Positions 1 to 12,852 of a stretch of 64,000 bases of DNA are shown here, piece by piece. Position numbers and translations under genes: made by a program. A model generated the notes under the pieces. That model searched no databases and was not told the DNA's origin. It was given only the letters and a program-made list of their open reading frames with translations. Source of the DNA: Alopecurus myosuroides. Taxonomy: Eukaryota; Streptophyta; Magnoliopsida; Poales; Poaceae. Location of the stretch: positions 437,250,515 through 437,314,514 of the forward strand of contig CM054059.1 in assembly GCA_028641055.1 (NCBI GenBank), in the 5' to 3' direction. The number at the start of each line of letters is the position of its first letter. The first letter of the stretch is position 1.

Positions 1-1623
<1,623 letters not shown>

Positions 1624-1856
1624 TTAACAGGGATCATCGTACATCGTAAATAACCAATTTTCATATAGAAAGACATATCATAGAAAAATGAAATCGAAAA
1701 TATTCGGAGATGACTATGAAAACACCTCTCTGGATCCTCGAATTGAAAGAGAGATTGAGAGGGATCAAGAATCCTAATTCTCGCTATTTGGAATGGATCC
1801 AATTCTATTGAGTCTGACTCATAGTGATCATTTCTCTTTAGCAAAGAATGACCTTT
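1624..1856 (+). pseudogene. ycf2: Degenerate plastid ycf2 5' region
   Basis: The sequence next to trnI-CAU continues as in grass plastid inverted repeats, where ycf2 survives only as remnants. From the ATG at 1716 the frame gives MKTPLWILELKERLRGIKN, recognisably related to the ycf2 N-terminus, and then decays at the small insertion after the AAGAAT. The divergent trnI(-)/ycf2(+) arrangement matches the plastid order. No function is expected; grass ycf2 is already broken in the plastid. The right limit near 1856 is where I stop recognising plastid sequence. Confidence 0.7.
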
Positions 1857-1956
1857 TTGTTTCTCACACCACCATTTTTAATATTTTCAAAAGACCCTGA
1901 AAACATCAACACACTTAAATATTTACGTGTGTTGTTAACAAACACCCAAAACAAGA

Positions 1957-3431
1957 TTTAGGCGCATTTTGTGCTTTCATCAGCAATAGTGCACTACACG
2001 TTTAAGAAGATGAATGAATATTTTATGAAATATAGTGAGAAAACGGATAAGCTAACTGCTGGGAAGAACAAGGAACAAAAGAAGTACGAGCACCCAAAGA
2101 AGATTCACAAGTGTATGGCTTACCAACTCATGAAGGCTGACACGGTAGAGGTAGAGTAATTCGACAACACTCATTTGATTTATCAAGTCGTCGAGCAAGG
2201 CGGACTCACACAAAGCGGTGTGCAGTACGGCGGCGGAGCCTTCAAGGTTAATCTAACCACTGACGAGTGTTCATGATGTAGACCAACCATATACCATCTC
2301 CTGTGGGCACACTTGGTAGCGTGTGGTCGCAAAAGACATGTTGACTACGAATCGTCAAGTAATGTAAGGATGCAATACTTTGAAGCCGGGAAGGCCACAG
2401 GCGGGAGGTTTGAGCCCTACTAGACCAACCAGTTTGGCCAACTTATGACGGATCGGCGGTATACCCTAATCCTTCTACATAGGTCAAAAAGTTGGAAGAC
2501 GGCAAACGAAGCGGTTCAGGGGTGACATGGAGGGTTGGGGTGGTGGTACTTTCCCCCAGTGGGGAAACCAACACTTCTGGGAGCATCATGAAAGCGAGAA
2601 CCCTCCGCCCGAACCACCGAGTGTAGTTGGCGGGGGAAATAGTACTGCTAGTACAACATGGAAGATGAAAAAAGGTAATGATGATGCAGGTACCAGTAAG
2701 GAAGGTGGCAATAGAAGTGGAAGTGGGCGGGGTGGAAGAGGAAATGTTGATGGAACCAGTGGGAGAGATGGAGGTGGTGGACTACATGATTGTGATGGGA
2801 CTAGAAAGAAGATAATAAATAAAACCAATGATGCAACTACAACCCCACAAGGTGAAGATGCTAGTGCCCAAAGGGGTCAAAGAAATGTTACTGCCCATGG
2901 GCCTGGTGTATGAAACAACGATGGTATTGGTGCCGGAAGGAATGTTGAACCTGGCCATGGAGCTGGCCAAGGAAATTTTAGCGCACACAATGGTATTGGT
3001 GGAGGAGGAAATGTTGAAGCTGGCCGTGGCGGTGGACGAGGAAATGTTGAAGTTGGCCGTGGTATTGGTGGTCGTGGAAATGTTGAAGTTGGCCGTGGCG
3101 GTGGGCGAGGAAATGTTACCACAACTGTTGGTATTGGTGGGGGAGGAAACATGGATGTCGTTCATGGGTGTGCACATGGAGGTCGACTAACCAGTGGCTT
3201 TGGAAGCGTCCACGGATGTGGTGACCCATTCTTTTTTCTCGTGATGGTCAATACAAGGACCGTGGTGGTCCAAGTGGTGATATACGCACTGTTGGTGAAC
3301 AGTACGTTGATTCAGTCGGTGGTGGGGGATACGGTTATGGTAGACATGGACGTGGTTTTGGGTACTGGTTAAATATCAATGACACGGTTACGCATAGACG
3401 TAGAGGTAGAGGTAGAGGTCGACACGCCTAA
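1957..3431 (+). pseudogene. Mutator-like (MULE) transposase, C-terminal part, decayed
   Basis: Readable blocks in order are: SSAIVHYTFKKMNEYF, as in MuDR-type transposases before the zinc finger; a SWIM-type region where DECS is followed by a stop and then HLLWAHLVAC; MQYFEAGKATGGRFEPY; and from 2527 a Gly-rich tail with GNVEVGRGGGRG repeats ending RGRGRGRHA at 3431. SWIM fingers use CxC...CxH; here a stop sits between the first two cysteines and the third is Trp, so zinc binding is lost. There are further stops at 2157 and 2911 and a frame change near 3230. The catalytic N-terminal half is absent, being cut off to the left by the plastid insertion. A dead 3' remnant of an autonomous element. 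Confidence 0.7.
2990..3150 (+). repeat. 36-bp coding repeats, Gly-rich tail of MULE transposase
   Basis: Units containing GGAAATGTTGAAG and GGCCGTGG recur about every 36 bp, encoding GNVE(A/V)GRG(I/G)GG. They lie within the degenerate transposase tail. The repeats probably grew by slippage and may have been a low-complexity nucleic-acid-binding tail. Confidence 0.6.
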
Positions 3432-3537
3432 GGTAAACATAATGTAATGTGGAAGTATTTTATGTTTTCTACAATCACGTGTTGGATTCTTACTCTTACA
3501 TTGCAATTATTTGAAGGCATGGTAGCGTTTTAACCCA

Positions 3538-3953
3538 ACAAGGCAACAAGGAAGTGGGTGGACGACTCGGACGATAAAGGTGACAAGGCGGGGTGGCTAG
3601 AGGTTGGTTTGAGGAAGGTGAAAGAGCAAGATGCGGCTGAACTAACCCGCGAGAAGAGAGAAGAGGAAGAAATGGAGAGGGCAAGAAGAAGTCAAATGCA
3701 ACGCGAGTAGTGCATGTATCAAAGTCGTTAGAGGAGAAATATAGAGGATTACAAGAAGCAACGTCACAAGGATGCCAAAGAGAAATGGAACAAGTCGTTG
3801 GCAATTGAGAGGGAAAAACATGAGAGGGAGGACAAGATTTTCAGAGATAGGGTGCTTTACGAGGAGATTCTAGCAAGGGAGAAGGCGGAGGAGGAACAAG
3901 ACTGCACCTCGGAGCGCAAAGACAGAGGGAAGGGACCTAGCTCTACGCAGTAG
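3538..3953 (+). pseudogene. Charged coiled-coil ORF remnant, MULE-associated
   Basis: From 3538 one frame reads a highly charged protein (KWVDDSDDKGDKAGWLEVG, then alternating Glu/Lys/Arg heptad-like segments) that ends at the TAG at 3951. Two internal stops, near 3708 and 3728, break it. I recognise no domain beyond a probable coiled coil. It follows the transposase tail on the same strand and may be a second element-encoded protein or an exon of the same gene. No function is proposed. Confidence 0.45.
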
Positions 3954-4204
3954 TGCTCCTCATCATGTTGTCACTTAATTCCGAATCTTGTTGTTGTATT
4001 GCACTATGTGGTGTTGTCATTCGAGACCCTAGCACAATTTTTCGCAACTCTGAACTTTAGAACAAAATTTTCATGAACTTGTACTATTAGAGCAAGTATA
4101 TCTCTTGGACTATGTCGGCTTGTGACTGTGGCCTTGGTACTTTCGAACAAAGACATGGAAAATATACCTCCAAATACTATGAAGTGGTACGCTGTAATTC
4201 TGCC

Positions 4205-4560
4205 AGGCGCATAACGCCATAGCCGTAGGCATTATGTACAAAATTACAATGCCTTTGTAAGGGGCGTTATGGAACCGGAGTTCCGGTCTATGTCCGCGAC
4301 GTCGCCCCCTTCTAACCGAGCTCAGGAGGAAGTAAGCCCAGACTTCCGTAGAGATAGTTGCATAACGCCCAAGGCAGAGGCGTTATATTATTAAGCCCAA
4401 CGCCCTTTATAACGGCGTAATGGGCCGGGGAGTTCCATTGTACAGCTGCACCATTTCCCTCCTCTAACGGAAGCAAAGAGGAACCCATCACGGATTTCCG
4501 TATGTTTGGGGGCATAACACCCCTGTGAACAGCATTATGTGTATGAACACAACGCCCATG
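4205..4560. repeat. Array of ATAACGCC...GGCGTTAT palindromes
   Basis: Short imperfect hairpins with arms like ATAACGCC and GGCGTTAT recur here: about 4208-4235, 4262-4275, 4359-4389, 4399-4425 and 4513-4560. The same motif forms a tighter array at 56337-56480. They lie just 3' of the Mutator-like coding remnant and may be its subterminal repeats, but no terminal inverted repeat or target duplication was found. Confidence 0.55.
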
Positions 4561-5177
4561 GCTAACACGTTATCCCTTGTTTCCTATGTTTTCCTTCTAT
4601 GTAGTTATGAACTTTAGGAGAACATTGGAGAATATTTTCAACTAAGATAGAAATAAATTAAACAAGGTTGTCTCACACACACACTAGTGGAAACAACCCC
4701 TTTCGTCCAGGGGGCCAGGGGGCATCTGTCCCGGTTGCACGAAAATCCGGGACAAATACTATGCATTGGTCCCGGTTCGTGTGCCCGAGGCAGCAAAAAC
4801 CACCTGGGGGCATCTGTCCCGGTTCGTGGGGAGACAATGGTCCCGGTTCGTGGCACGACCCGGGACCAATCCCTAGCCACAGGCCACGTGGCACGCGCAT
4901 GGGCATTGGTCCCGGTTCATTCCCCAAACCGGGACCAATGTCCCTTCCCCTACATATGCGGCCTCACAGCCCCCTTCCATTTTTCTTTTTTTTTGCTTGG
5001 GGGAGTGAGAGAGGTGGGTGTTAGTGTGTATTGTACCTCGTGGCGCGGGATTCCTGCCGCGTGGCGCGGGAGTTGTGACGCGTGACCACGAATTCGCGGG
5101 AGTCCTTGATTCTAGTGTCGATACCATTATCATGTCTGGTTGATTATTATTTTGATTGAAAACATGTTCTCGTAAAG

Positions 5178-5495
5178 TGTTTGCAACAAGGACACGGGAA
5201 TCACTTGTGTGGATACTACGTTTGCGAGTTCATTCGTCAGACGACATGTCCCAAGGGCAGAAATTTAAAGCAACTTCATGTACGTTAGTCGTCAATTCTT
5301 CTTATTACCATCTATTTTAGTTACTTAGTTTCATTAATATATATTGACCACTCTTCTTTATATTAGATCGAACGGCTTCGGGACGGTCTTCTACCAAGGG
5401 ACCGCATACGGGCAATTCAGGTGGAAATTGCGGGCTTCTTAGTTGCAGAGGTCCTAAACGTAAATGGAGAGTACTATAGCCCCGGTTGGAACTGA
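5178..5495 (+). pseudogene. Ulp1-like (C48) cysteine protease, C-terminal fragment in CACTA
   Basis: Two exons can be read. Exon 5178-5279 follows an AG and gives QQGHGNHLCGYYVCEFIRQ, matching the Q...CGYYVCE active-site block of plant transposon-borne Ulp1/SENP-like peptidases (catalytic Gln and Cys). A GT-AG intron, 5280-5366, joins in frame to 5367-5495, which encodes RLRDGLLPRDRIRAIQVEI and ends NVNGEYYSPGWN before TGA. The catalytic His and Asp part of the fold, which would lie upstream, is missing from the element. Ulp1-like genes are known companions of plant DNA transposons. Here only the tail survives, so activity is not expected, although the remaining exons and splice sites look clean. 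Confidence 0.72.
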
Positions 5496-5600
5496 ATTTG
5501 ATTTTGTAATACACTCCATTCGTCATGTAATATGCTCGATATACTTTTCTTCCGTAATATAAGTGTTCCTTATTCTGCTTTATATATGTATTACTTATTT

Positions 5601-5750
5601 GTTCGTGGGATCCGGGAGCTCTGGGGAGGGTCCACCGAGGCTCCTCTCTTCTCGTGTGATCCGGGAGGTCCGGGGAAGGGCCACCGGGGCACCTCTCTTC
5701 TCATGGGACCCGGGAGGTCCGGGGAGGGGCCACCAGGAGGTCTGGGGGTC
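5601..5750. repeat. 49-bp tandem repeat, three copies
   Basis: The unit beginning CCGGGAG(C/G)TC(T/C)GGGGA recurs at about 5612, 5661 and 5710, a 49-bp period. It lies inside the CACTA element, downstream of the Ulp1-like tail. It has no recognised function and probably belongs to the variable 3' subterminal region. Confidence 0.8.
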
Positions 5751-6191
5751 ACAAAACACAAATCATAAAAATTATGCCGCGGCAGAGAAAATGGCAAAAG
5801 CCCTGCCGCGGCAGAAGGGGCATGCATCCCGGGTCGTATTGAGGACCGGGACTAATAGCCCTGGCCAGGACCCAGCTAACGAGCCACGTGGTCAGCCCCA
5901 TTTGTCCCGGGTCCTGGCACAACCGGGACCAATGGAGGAGGGGTATTTGTCCCGGATGCCCCATCCCGGTTGCACAACCGGGACAAATGGGGCTTACGAA
6001 CCGGGACTAATGCCCCTGTTTCCACTAGTGACATAGTATCACACATTGCACAAATTAAAGAAGGTTGTCTCACACATTACACGAATAAAAAGCGCAAGTC
6101 TCAGATCCTACAAGTAGTGTCTCGCAACAATTAAACATGGTTGTCTCACACACATAGTCTCACACATTACATGAATTAAAGCACAATGATG

Positions 6192-6791
6192 CTACTGGAC
6201 GCTAGAGTTCTCGCTACCATCGTCTTCTTGTCCTATGGCGAAGGTAGACAGGAAACCGGCCCAACCCTGAAAGTCCTCAGGAGTGAGAGGTGGCATGTGG
6301 AATTCTTTGCAATCACTATCTGGTAGATCTGGTCCATTGCGAGGAACATTGTTGTATCCACGGGAGTTGCAGTCTTCGAGGAACTCTCTCAAATGCTTCT
6401 TCTAGAGTTTATGTACCTTATGGATACGGTTATGAGATGCTTTGCACATACTGAAGAATTGCGTGAAATACTCAACTAGCCCACTCCCGTTCGTCCCCGA
6501 ACTGCTAGATGATGCACCCATGACATGGCTGGTACACTTCATGCGCTTCGTCTTGGGTGTGTACGACTGATGCTGCACATTCGGTGGAAATAACTCCTCT
6601 AGTGGTGCAAGCTTACTCACAACTCTCACATGCTTGTCGAACACATATACATATGGACCATAGCAAAGGGATCTCCGGAACTTGACCACATGCTTCATCG
6701 TCTGGTACATCCGTTGCATCACATCCATCGGATCTTTGTCTAAACGAGCCATCATCAATAGCTGCATGACATGAACACTGACCTCACCCAA
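6192..6791 (-). pseudogene. Unrecognised ORF with one internal stop
   Basis: On the minus strand one frame runs from the Met at 6791 to 6192, interrupted only by a TAG at 6402-6404; both halves are in the same frame. It would encode about 199 residues. The first half contains GPYVYVFDKHVRVVSKLAPL and a Ser-rich linker; the second half is acidic and Pro-rich (PPLTPEDFQGWAGFLSTF). I do not recognise a named domain. The style resembles transposon-linked grass proteins of unknown function. The upstream part of the gene is not evident, so this may be the last exon of something larger. Confidence 0.45.
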
Positions 6792-7447
6792 ATTCCCAGC
6801 CTTCGGAGCGAGGCTGAGAGCATACCTGAGGGGCGGCGAGCAAGGGAGTAGATCGAGCTTGAGGCCTTGAGCTCAGCGAACGGCAGTGAGAGGGCGAGGG
6901 GACAAGCTCGACGGTGGAGGGAGGCCTTCCCCGACGGCAAGGCAGCGGTAGGGACGAGGCAGGGACGAGACGCAGTCGGAGTTGGGCGGGTGGTGGCGGA
7001 GAGATGAAGTGGCAGCGGCGGAATCGAGCCCCCCGTCGCAGCAAGGTCTCCAGCTCTGTCTCGGGCTTCGATTCTGGTCGCTCTGCCAACCTATTCCCCC
7101 CTCTTTTCTCGATTTGGTGATTTCCCCCTCTTTTCCTCCCCAAAATTTTCTCTCCCGCTCGAGGCACCTTTGGTGCGCAACGACCGCTTATCTCCTTTCA
7201 AGTTCACTTGGGCACCTGGAAGCGTCGCTTCAGCGCTTAATCGAGCACTCAGCTTCGCCTACCGCGGAAAGGCTCGCTCAGGTCGAAATCGCAGCAGAAA
7301 GCCACCGATGCGCTCGCCTTTCCGCTTAAGTGCTGCTTAATCACCACTTTTTTGAACTTCCGAAATTTCAGCTCCCGCTACCAACCGACGCCGCTCCCGC
7401 TCCGACCTTCCTCTCCAGCTCCGGCCGTTCTCGCTCGTAGCGCCACC
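6792..7447 (+). other. Probable promoter and 5' UTR region of the NAM-like pseudogene
   Basis: A GC-rich stretch, about 6900-7330, leads into the ATG at 7448. It contains pyrimidine-rich C/T runs usual for grass 5' leaders, but I found no convincing TATA box. Overlapping open frames here are low-complexity products of GC bias. Confidence 0.3.
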
Positions 7448-7725
7448 ATGGAATCTGAGCAGTCCTCCCTCGTCAGCGTACACATTTGCGCGGCTCAGAA
7501 ATCGGATCATGTGGGTCGCTCAGATCTGACGGCGGCCTCCACGGCGGCGCCTGCGTTCGGTCCCGCTCCGGTGAAGCGTAAGCGAATGGGCACCAGGCAA
7601 CCTGCTAAAGCCGCCGCTGCTGCTGCCACTTAAGAAGGAGTCGGCTTGCTGGCCACGGCCGCCATAGCAGGGGCGGCAAAACCACCGAAGCCGCTGCCGT
7701 AAACGAAGAAACCGCTGACCCCTCC
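7448..7725 (+). pseudogene. NAM-associated-domain gene, exon 1 (5' part), broken
   Basis: The ATG at 7448 begins MESEQSSLVSVHICAAQKS and continues through an Ala/Pro-rich and basic segment (VKRKRMGTRQPAKAAAAAAT) before a TAA at about 7631 and a second TAA at about 7700. The exon is cut at 7725 by the retrotransposon array. Removing the array and one copy of CCTCC joins it to 19531, where the exon ends at a good AAG|GTACAG donor. Grass families with NAM-associated C-terminal domains often begin with such Ala/Lys-rich leaders. The stops and the insertion mean it cannot make the protein. Confidence 0.6.
7721..7725. repeat. Target-site duplication CCTCC, left copy
   Basis: CCTCC here is repeated at 19526-19530, directly outside the outer LTRs of the array. 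A perfect 5-bp duplication around all three LTRs shows that the array grew from one insertion. Confidence 0.85.
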
Positions 7726-9302
7726 TTGATGCACTTTGTTGGGAACCCCAAGAGGAGGGTATGATGAGCACGGCGGTAGGAGTTTTCCCCTTAGTTAAGA
7801 ACCAGGGTTATCAATCCAGTAGGAGAAAGAGGACCTTCGGAAGGTTGATGCCACTGATGGTGGTGCTGGCACTTCACTGGTGTCAACAACAACGTGGAAC
7901 CTGCACACTAAACAGCCAAAATACTTTACCCCAACGGTACAGTGAGATTGTCAATCTCACCGGTCTTGCTGAAAACAAAGATTAGACGTATAGTGTGGAA
8001 AAAGTGTATGCTTACAGTAAGTGAAGAAAGCAGGAAATTGTTGTGGTTTGTTTAACAGTGTGGAAAATGGACCGGGGGTTCATAGTTTCACTAGTGGTGT
8101 ATCTCCATAAAAGATAGCATGCTGGGTGAACAAATTACAGCTGGACAATTGACAAATAGAGGTTGCATCGTAGTGCACAATATGACACGAAGATTAGTAT
8201 GATATTTAGTGCGGGCATTACAACAAGATACATAGACCGACATCCATCTGCATCTATGACTAATAATCCACCCTTAGGTTATCATCCGACCCCCCTTAGG
8301 TATTAAGTTGCAAGCAATAGATAATTGCATTAAACAAAGTGTGTGATGTAAGCAATGATTATGCATGCGGGCACTCTCACCGTTGTTTTCTCCCTAATGG
8401 AAACAGCACATCCTCTCCCTTCACGTTTCTGTCACTCGAGCAAGGCGAAAAGGAGGCATGAACCCACTATCGAGCATAAATACTCCCTCTTGGAGCCACT
8501 AGCAACTACTTGGCTAGAGTAACCACTAGCAACGGAAAGCATGCAAGATCACAAATAGCATATGCAAATAAAGACTATAATCAACTTGGCATAAGTTCAA
8601 TATTCATCGGATCCCAGCAAACACAGCATATAGAATTACGTAAGACCAATCTCGATCATGATAGGCATCTCACGAGATCTAAACATGGAGGCATATGAGG
8701 AGAAGACAATCATCTAGCTACAGCTACGAACCCATAGTCCAAGGATGAACTACTCACGCATCACTCCGGAGGCAGGCATGGTGATGTAGAAGCCTCCGGT
8801 GATGATATCCTCTCCGGCAGGGTGCCGTAAACAGCTTCAGAACACCCCTGATCTAGGGTTGACGGTGACGGCGGCTATGGAACTTTTCAGGGATTTTTGG
8901 TCAGGTGTTTAGGGTTTTCCATCCGGGGGGCTTAAATAGGCAAAAGGGCAAAGGCGGTGGAGCTCCAGGGGCCCCACACCTATAGGTGGCAAGGCCAACG
9001 GGGGCGCCACCCTATGGTGTGGCCCCCCTGTTGTCCCCCTTCGACTCCTCTTCGGTGTTCTGGATGCTTCCGGGGAAAATAGGAACTTCGGGCTTTGTGG
9101 GGTCCAATTCCGAGAATGTTTGCAGAACAACTTTTCTGAAACAAAAAACAACGGAAAACAGGGAACTGGCACTTGGCATCTTGTTAATAGGTTAGTCCTG
9201 GAAAACGTATAAAAATGCTATAAATAAGGGAGAAAACAAGTTGCAATTGGCAAAATATGATCATGGAGCATCATAAATTATTGATATGTTGGAGACGTAT
9301 CA
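7726..9302 (-). repeat. LTR 1 of the array (most diverged copy)
   Basis: It starts TTGATGCACTTTG and ends GGAGACGTATCA on the plus strand. It differs from LTRs 2 and 3 at many sites throughout, for example in the block around 7840-7880 and at 8980-9010. It is the 3' LTR in element orientation. Confidence 0.93.
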
Positions 9303-11965
9303 AGCATCCCCAAGCTTAGTTCCTACTCGTCCTCGAGTAGGTAAACGATAAAACAATAATTTCTGAGGTGACATGCTACTAACATAAACTTGATCAATCT
9401 AATGTAAAAGCATATGCACGCTTAGATCATAAAACAATAATTTATGAGGATCATGAATAATAATGCAAAGAAAGGTAGACGTTTGTTTCAGTTATAGAGA
9501 AAGCATGCAAAAGTGATATTTAGATAGGCCTTAAGAGTGGGGCAAAACATAAATGCCAGGACACCTTCAAAGTTCATGAGGAAGACTAGAACAAATAATA
9601 TCACATCATGAAGTAATTATTGATGCTTATGGGACAAATGCACATAGAACTCAGAATGGCAAAAATGCTCTCTCAACTGTGCATAAAGTTAGAAGATGGA
9701 GACTCAACATAAAAGTAAAAGAAAGGCCCTTCGCTGAGGGAAGCAGGGATCACTTATGTTCTAGAGCTTTTATTTTATTAAACAAAGGTAATAAAAGTTT
9801 GACACTCCTCCCATCCATCTTTCACAAACCATGGCTAACTGAATCCTCGGGTGCCTGCCAACAATCACATACCGTGGATGAGTGTCTATATTTTGGGAGA
9901 TGTATGCTAATGTCAACTAATGGTAAACGGAAAATACAGTACGTCACAAGCCAACTGGATTCACAAGAGCGGCTCCCATGGTAAAGGACGCAACTGGTGT
10001 AGAAGGTCATCCATCTTTCTTTTTTTTACACAATTATGCTTTGACTGATAAATCAGGGGCAAAAATAGTGAAGAGAATTTGTTTGCATTAATTTGGGGCT
10101 GGGCACCCCGCTGCCAGCTCTTCTATCATTTGGATAAGCGGATGAAGCCGCTAGTCCAGGGTGTGAAATCCAATCAACAAGTGAGATAAAGATTCTCTAT
10201 TTACGTCCTCATGAGCAAAAACAGGAACATAAAGCAGGAGTAATTTTGAAGGTTTTAAAGGTAACACATGAGCAATTTACTTTGGAGTGGCAGTTAAATA
10301 CCACATGTAGGGATTTATGGTGGACACAATGGGAAAAAATTTGGTTTAAGGGAGTTTGGATGCACGAGTAGAGCTCATACTCAGTACAGGTGGAGGCTAG
10401 CAAAAGACTAGGAGCGACAAATCAAGAGAGCATAAGAGCCATAATCATGCATAGCGACATAAGCATCATTAATTAAAACATAAGCAGTATCACAAGTTCA
10501 AGAACTAAGTGGTCATGGAGGCTATTCGTGACTGGTTTGTATTCATAAACATGGTGTGAGCATGCGCCAAGTCAACCAAATAAAACATTCGAAAGAGAAT
10601 ACCATATATTGATGCTTTACTATGACAAGAACAACTCATGAATCTTTCAATACATATTAAACACTCTCAGATATTTGAGGCTAATCATGCTACTCAATAA
10701 CCACAAGGATTTAAAACGAAAATAACATTTAGCATAGCATGGAAAAGTCCTAGCCACAGTCTATACAAGCTTCTACTAGTACTGTTATAAATTCTACTTC
10801 AAGCAGCAGTTTTCTTTCTCCCAACAAGCACCATACAAAACATCCTTTAACAAAAATACTCTTTACGATACAGAAAGCAAACATGAGATTACTCACATAA
10901 CACTACTAAAACTAACAGCTCTAATAAGAGATGCATGCAAAATAGGAGCTAAATAAATGCAGCAGCTAGACAGAGATTAAGAATACAACGTATTCTCATG
11001 AAAAAGCAGAGCGTGTCACTCTCCAATAAAAGAATGCTGGGGTCCAACCAAGATTATTGAAAAAGTAAAAACAAACTGAACGCAAAAGCAAAAGCAAAAG
11101 CAAACTTAAAACAAAAATAAAAGACGCTCCAAGTAAAGCACATAAGATGCGACAAAATAAAAAATATAGTTTCACTAGAAGTGACCTGATAATTTGTTGA
11201 TGAAGAAGGGGATGCCTTGGGCATCCCCAAGCTTAGACGCTTGATTCTTCTTGGAATATTTTTGGAGGATGTACCACCAGGGCATCCCCAAGATTAGTAT
11301 TTTCACTCTTCTTGATCACATCATATCATGCTCTTCTCGTAACCCTTGAAAACTTCCTTCACATCAAAATTCTCACAATCTTCATTAGCAACGTTAGTGC
11401 AATTGAAATAATAAATTCACATGGCTCAGTTTCAACACAATTCTAACACTCCAAAAAACATTAGCTACTGTCACAACTTCTTTCAAAACTTTTTTTCTCA
11501 AAAGAATACCAAAAGAAAGAGATTAAGAAGAAAATGCGATAAATGGCAGAAATCTGTCAAAACAGAACAGCAGGTAAAGATCGATTTTGTAAAAAGTCTT
11601 CTGTTGCTCAAATAAAAAAGTGGTCTTCTAAGAACATTTGTGTATATAACTCAGGATTAAGCACAAAAAATCGCAGGTCATTTTGAATTTCCTGTGATTT
11701 TTAACGAAATGAACAGTGGACAGCAAAAAATCTGTTTCCTACAAAGAAATCCGAAATATAGTCTCAACTTCCACTAGAGGCTTTACTTGGCTAAAAAAAC
11801 TCAAAAGAAAAGATACATAGGGGTTGCTAAGGAAATATACAACACCCAAGTGCAAAGCACACCTAAGAAAACAAAGGAAAATGGGTTGAAAACAGCGAAA
11901 TAAAACGGGTTATCTCCCGGTAGCGCTTTTCTTTAACGCCTTTCAGCTAGGCATAAAAGGGAAAC

Positions 11966-12665
11966 TCAAGTATTTTCAAGTGAAGAAGCATCTTTGATAC
12001 CTTCCTCTAAACCATTATTTGCAGCAATAGGCACTCTAGATGTTTTGGAAGATTCAACATGAAGGTCACTCTTAGCAATTTTCAGCACATATTGAGATTT
12101 GAGTTTAGCCATCTTAGGAGCATACATGAATCTTTGCTCCTTTCCCACAAAGGATTTCTCCTTTTTGAATTTAAGAGATGAAAAGGTTGAGCTTAAAGTT
12201 TCCATGGCATCCTCTAGTTTACCAATCCTAAAACTTTGATTATCATGAGTGTTGCTAGCTTCTAGAGAAGTGATTCTTTTATCAATAGTACCTAGTAATT
12301 CATTAACTTTGCTAGCATTATCAAGGAAGATTGATAAGTTCATTTCTAAAGAGTTTAGTTTATCAATAACATCCTCCAAAGCGATCTCAGTTTTAACAGT
12401 TGTAATGGGGGAGGTGCTCCTACTAAACTTTCAATCAAATTGCAGGCTTCCAAAGCAGGAGTTCCTAGAAAATTTCCACCCGTAAGAGTATCTAACACAT
12501 GCCTATACCAGCCAGAAATACAACCATAAAAATTTCTCAGGAGTATCAAGGTAGAATTTTTTTTGTGCACCTCTTATGAGCATCATTTATTCTATACCAA
12601 GCATCTTTTAAACTTTCTCCCCCTTGTTGCCTAAAAGAACGAACCTCTACTTCAGGAATACTCAT
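11966..12665 (-). pseudogene. gag remnant in internal domain 1
   Basis: From a Met at about 12665 the minus strand reads a gag-like start with an EVRSFRQQGGESLKDAWYR block, then after a frame change NFYGCISGWYRHVLDTLTG and GGNFLGTPALEACNLIE, typical of plant Athila-type gag. A second frame covers 12379-11966 (137 residues) with a coiled-coil-like start. At least two frame changes interrupt it, and no zinc knuckle or protease follows. It would not make full-length capsid protein, and only traces of packaging function could remain. Confidence 0.7.
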
Positions 12666-12824
12666 TTTAGCAGAATAAAGGCAATCAAGTAAATAACAAC
12701 TATGAAGTAAACTATTTTTTTTGTTTTAAATAAAGAGAAGCAAAACAAAACAAAAATAAAAAAAGGACAATAAGCAAAATAAAGAGGTTGAAGTGAGAGA
12801 CTCCCCTTGCCAGAAGACTTCCTT

Positions 12825-12843
12825 CTCCCCGGCAACGGCGCCA
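12825..12843 (-). promoter_or_regulatory. Primer binding site, tRNA-Asp type (copy 1)
   Basis: The minus strand reads TGGCGCCGTTGCCGGGGAG, complementary to the 3' end of plant tRNA-Asp, nine bases inside the LTR edge at 12853. It fixes the minus-strand orientation and shows that priming could still work. Confidence 0.88.
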
Positions 12844-12852
12844 GAAAAATCC

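Larger units (their letters stand above)
4682..6030. mobile_element. Non-autonomous CACTA (En/Spm) transposon, TSD ACA
   Basis: The element starts CACTAGTGGAAAC at 4682 and ends with the inverted copy GTTTCCACTAGTG at 6030. The 3-bp direct repeat ACA lies at 4679-4681 and 6031-6033, the duplication length expected for CACTA elements. Both subterminal regions are packed with CCCGGTT/AACCGGGAC motifs in both orientations, the usual transposase-binding repeats of this superfamily. At 1349 bp it lacks a transposase, so it would need one in trans. It carries a Ulp1-like protease tail (5178-5495) and a three-copy 49-bp repeat. Confidence 0.93.
9303..12852 (-). mobile_element. Internal domain 1 of the array
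   Basis: It runs from a short purine tract beside LTR 1 (minus strand AAGCTTGGGGATGC, 9303-9316) to the primer site beside LTR 2. About 2.6 kb of the domain, on the LTR 1 side, is A-rich and non-coding. The segment 9690-10400 is clearly similar to 41590-42300 in the Athila element further right. A gag remnant occupies 11966-12665. It has no pol genes. Compared with domain 2 only scattered substitutions and one short (AAAAGC)n length difference near 11090 are evident. Confidence 0.9.

Noticed and set aside
4638..5133. Several overlapping open frames of 80-130 residues
   Set aside because: They come from the CCCGGTT/AACCGGG subterminal repeats of the CACTA element, which leave frames open on both strands.
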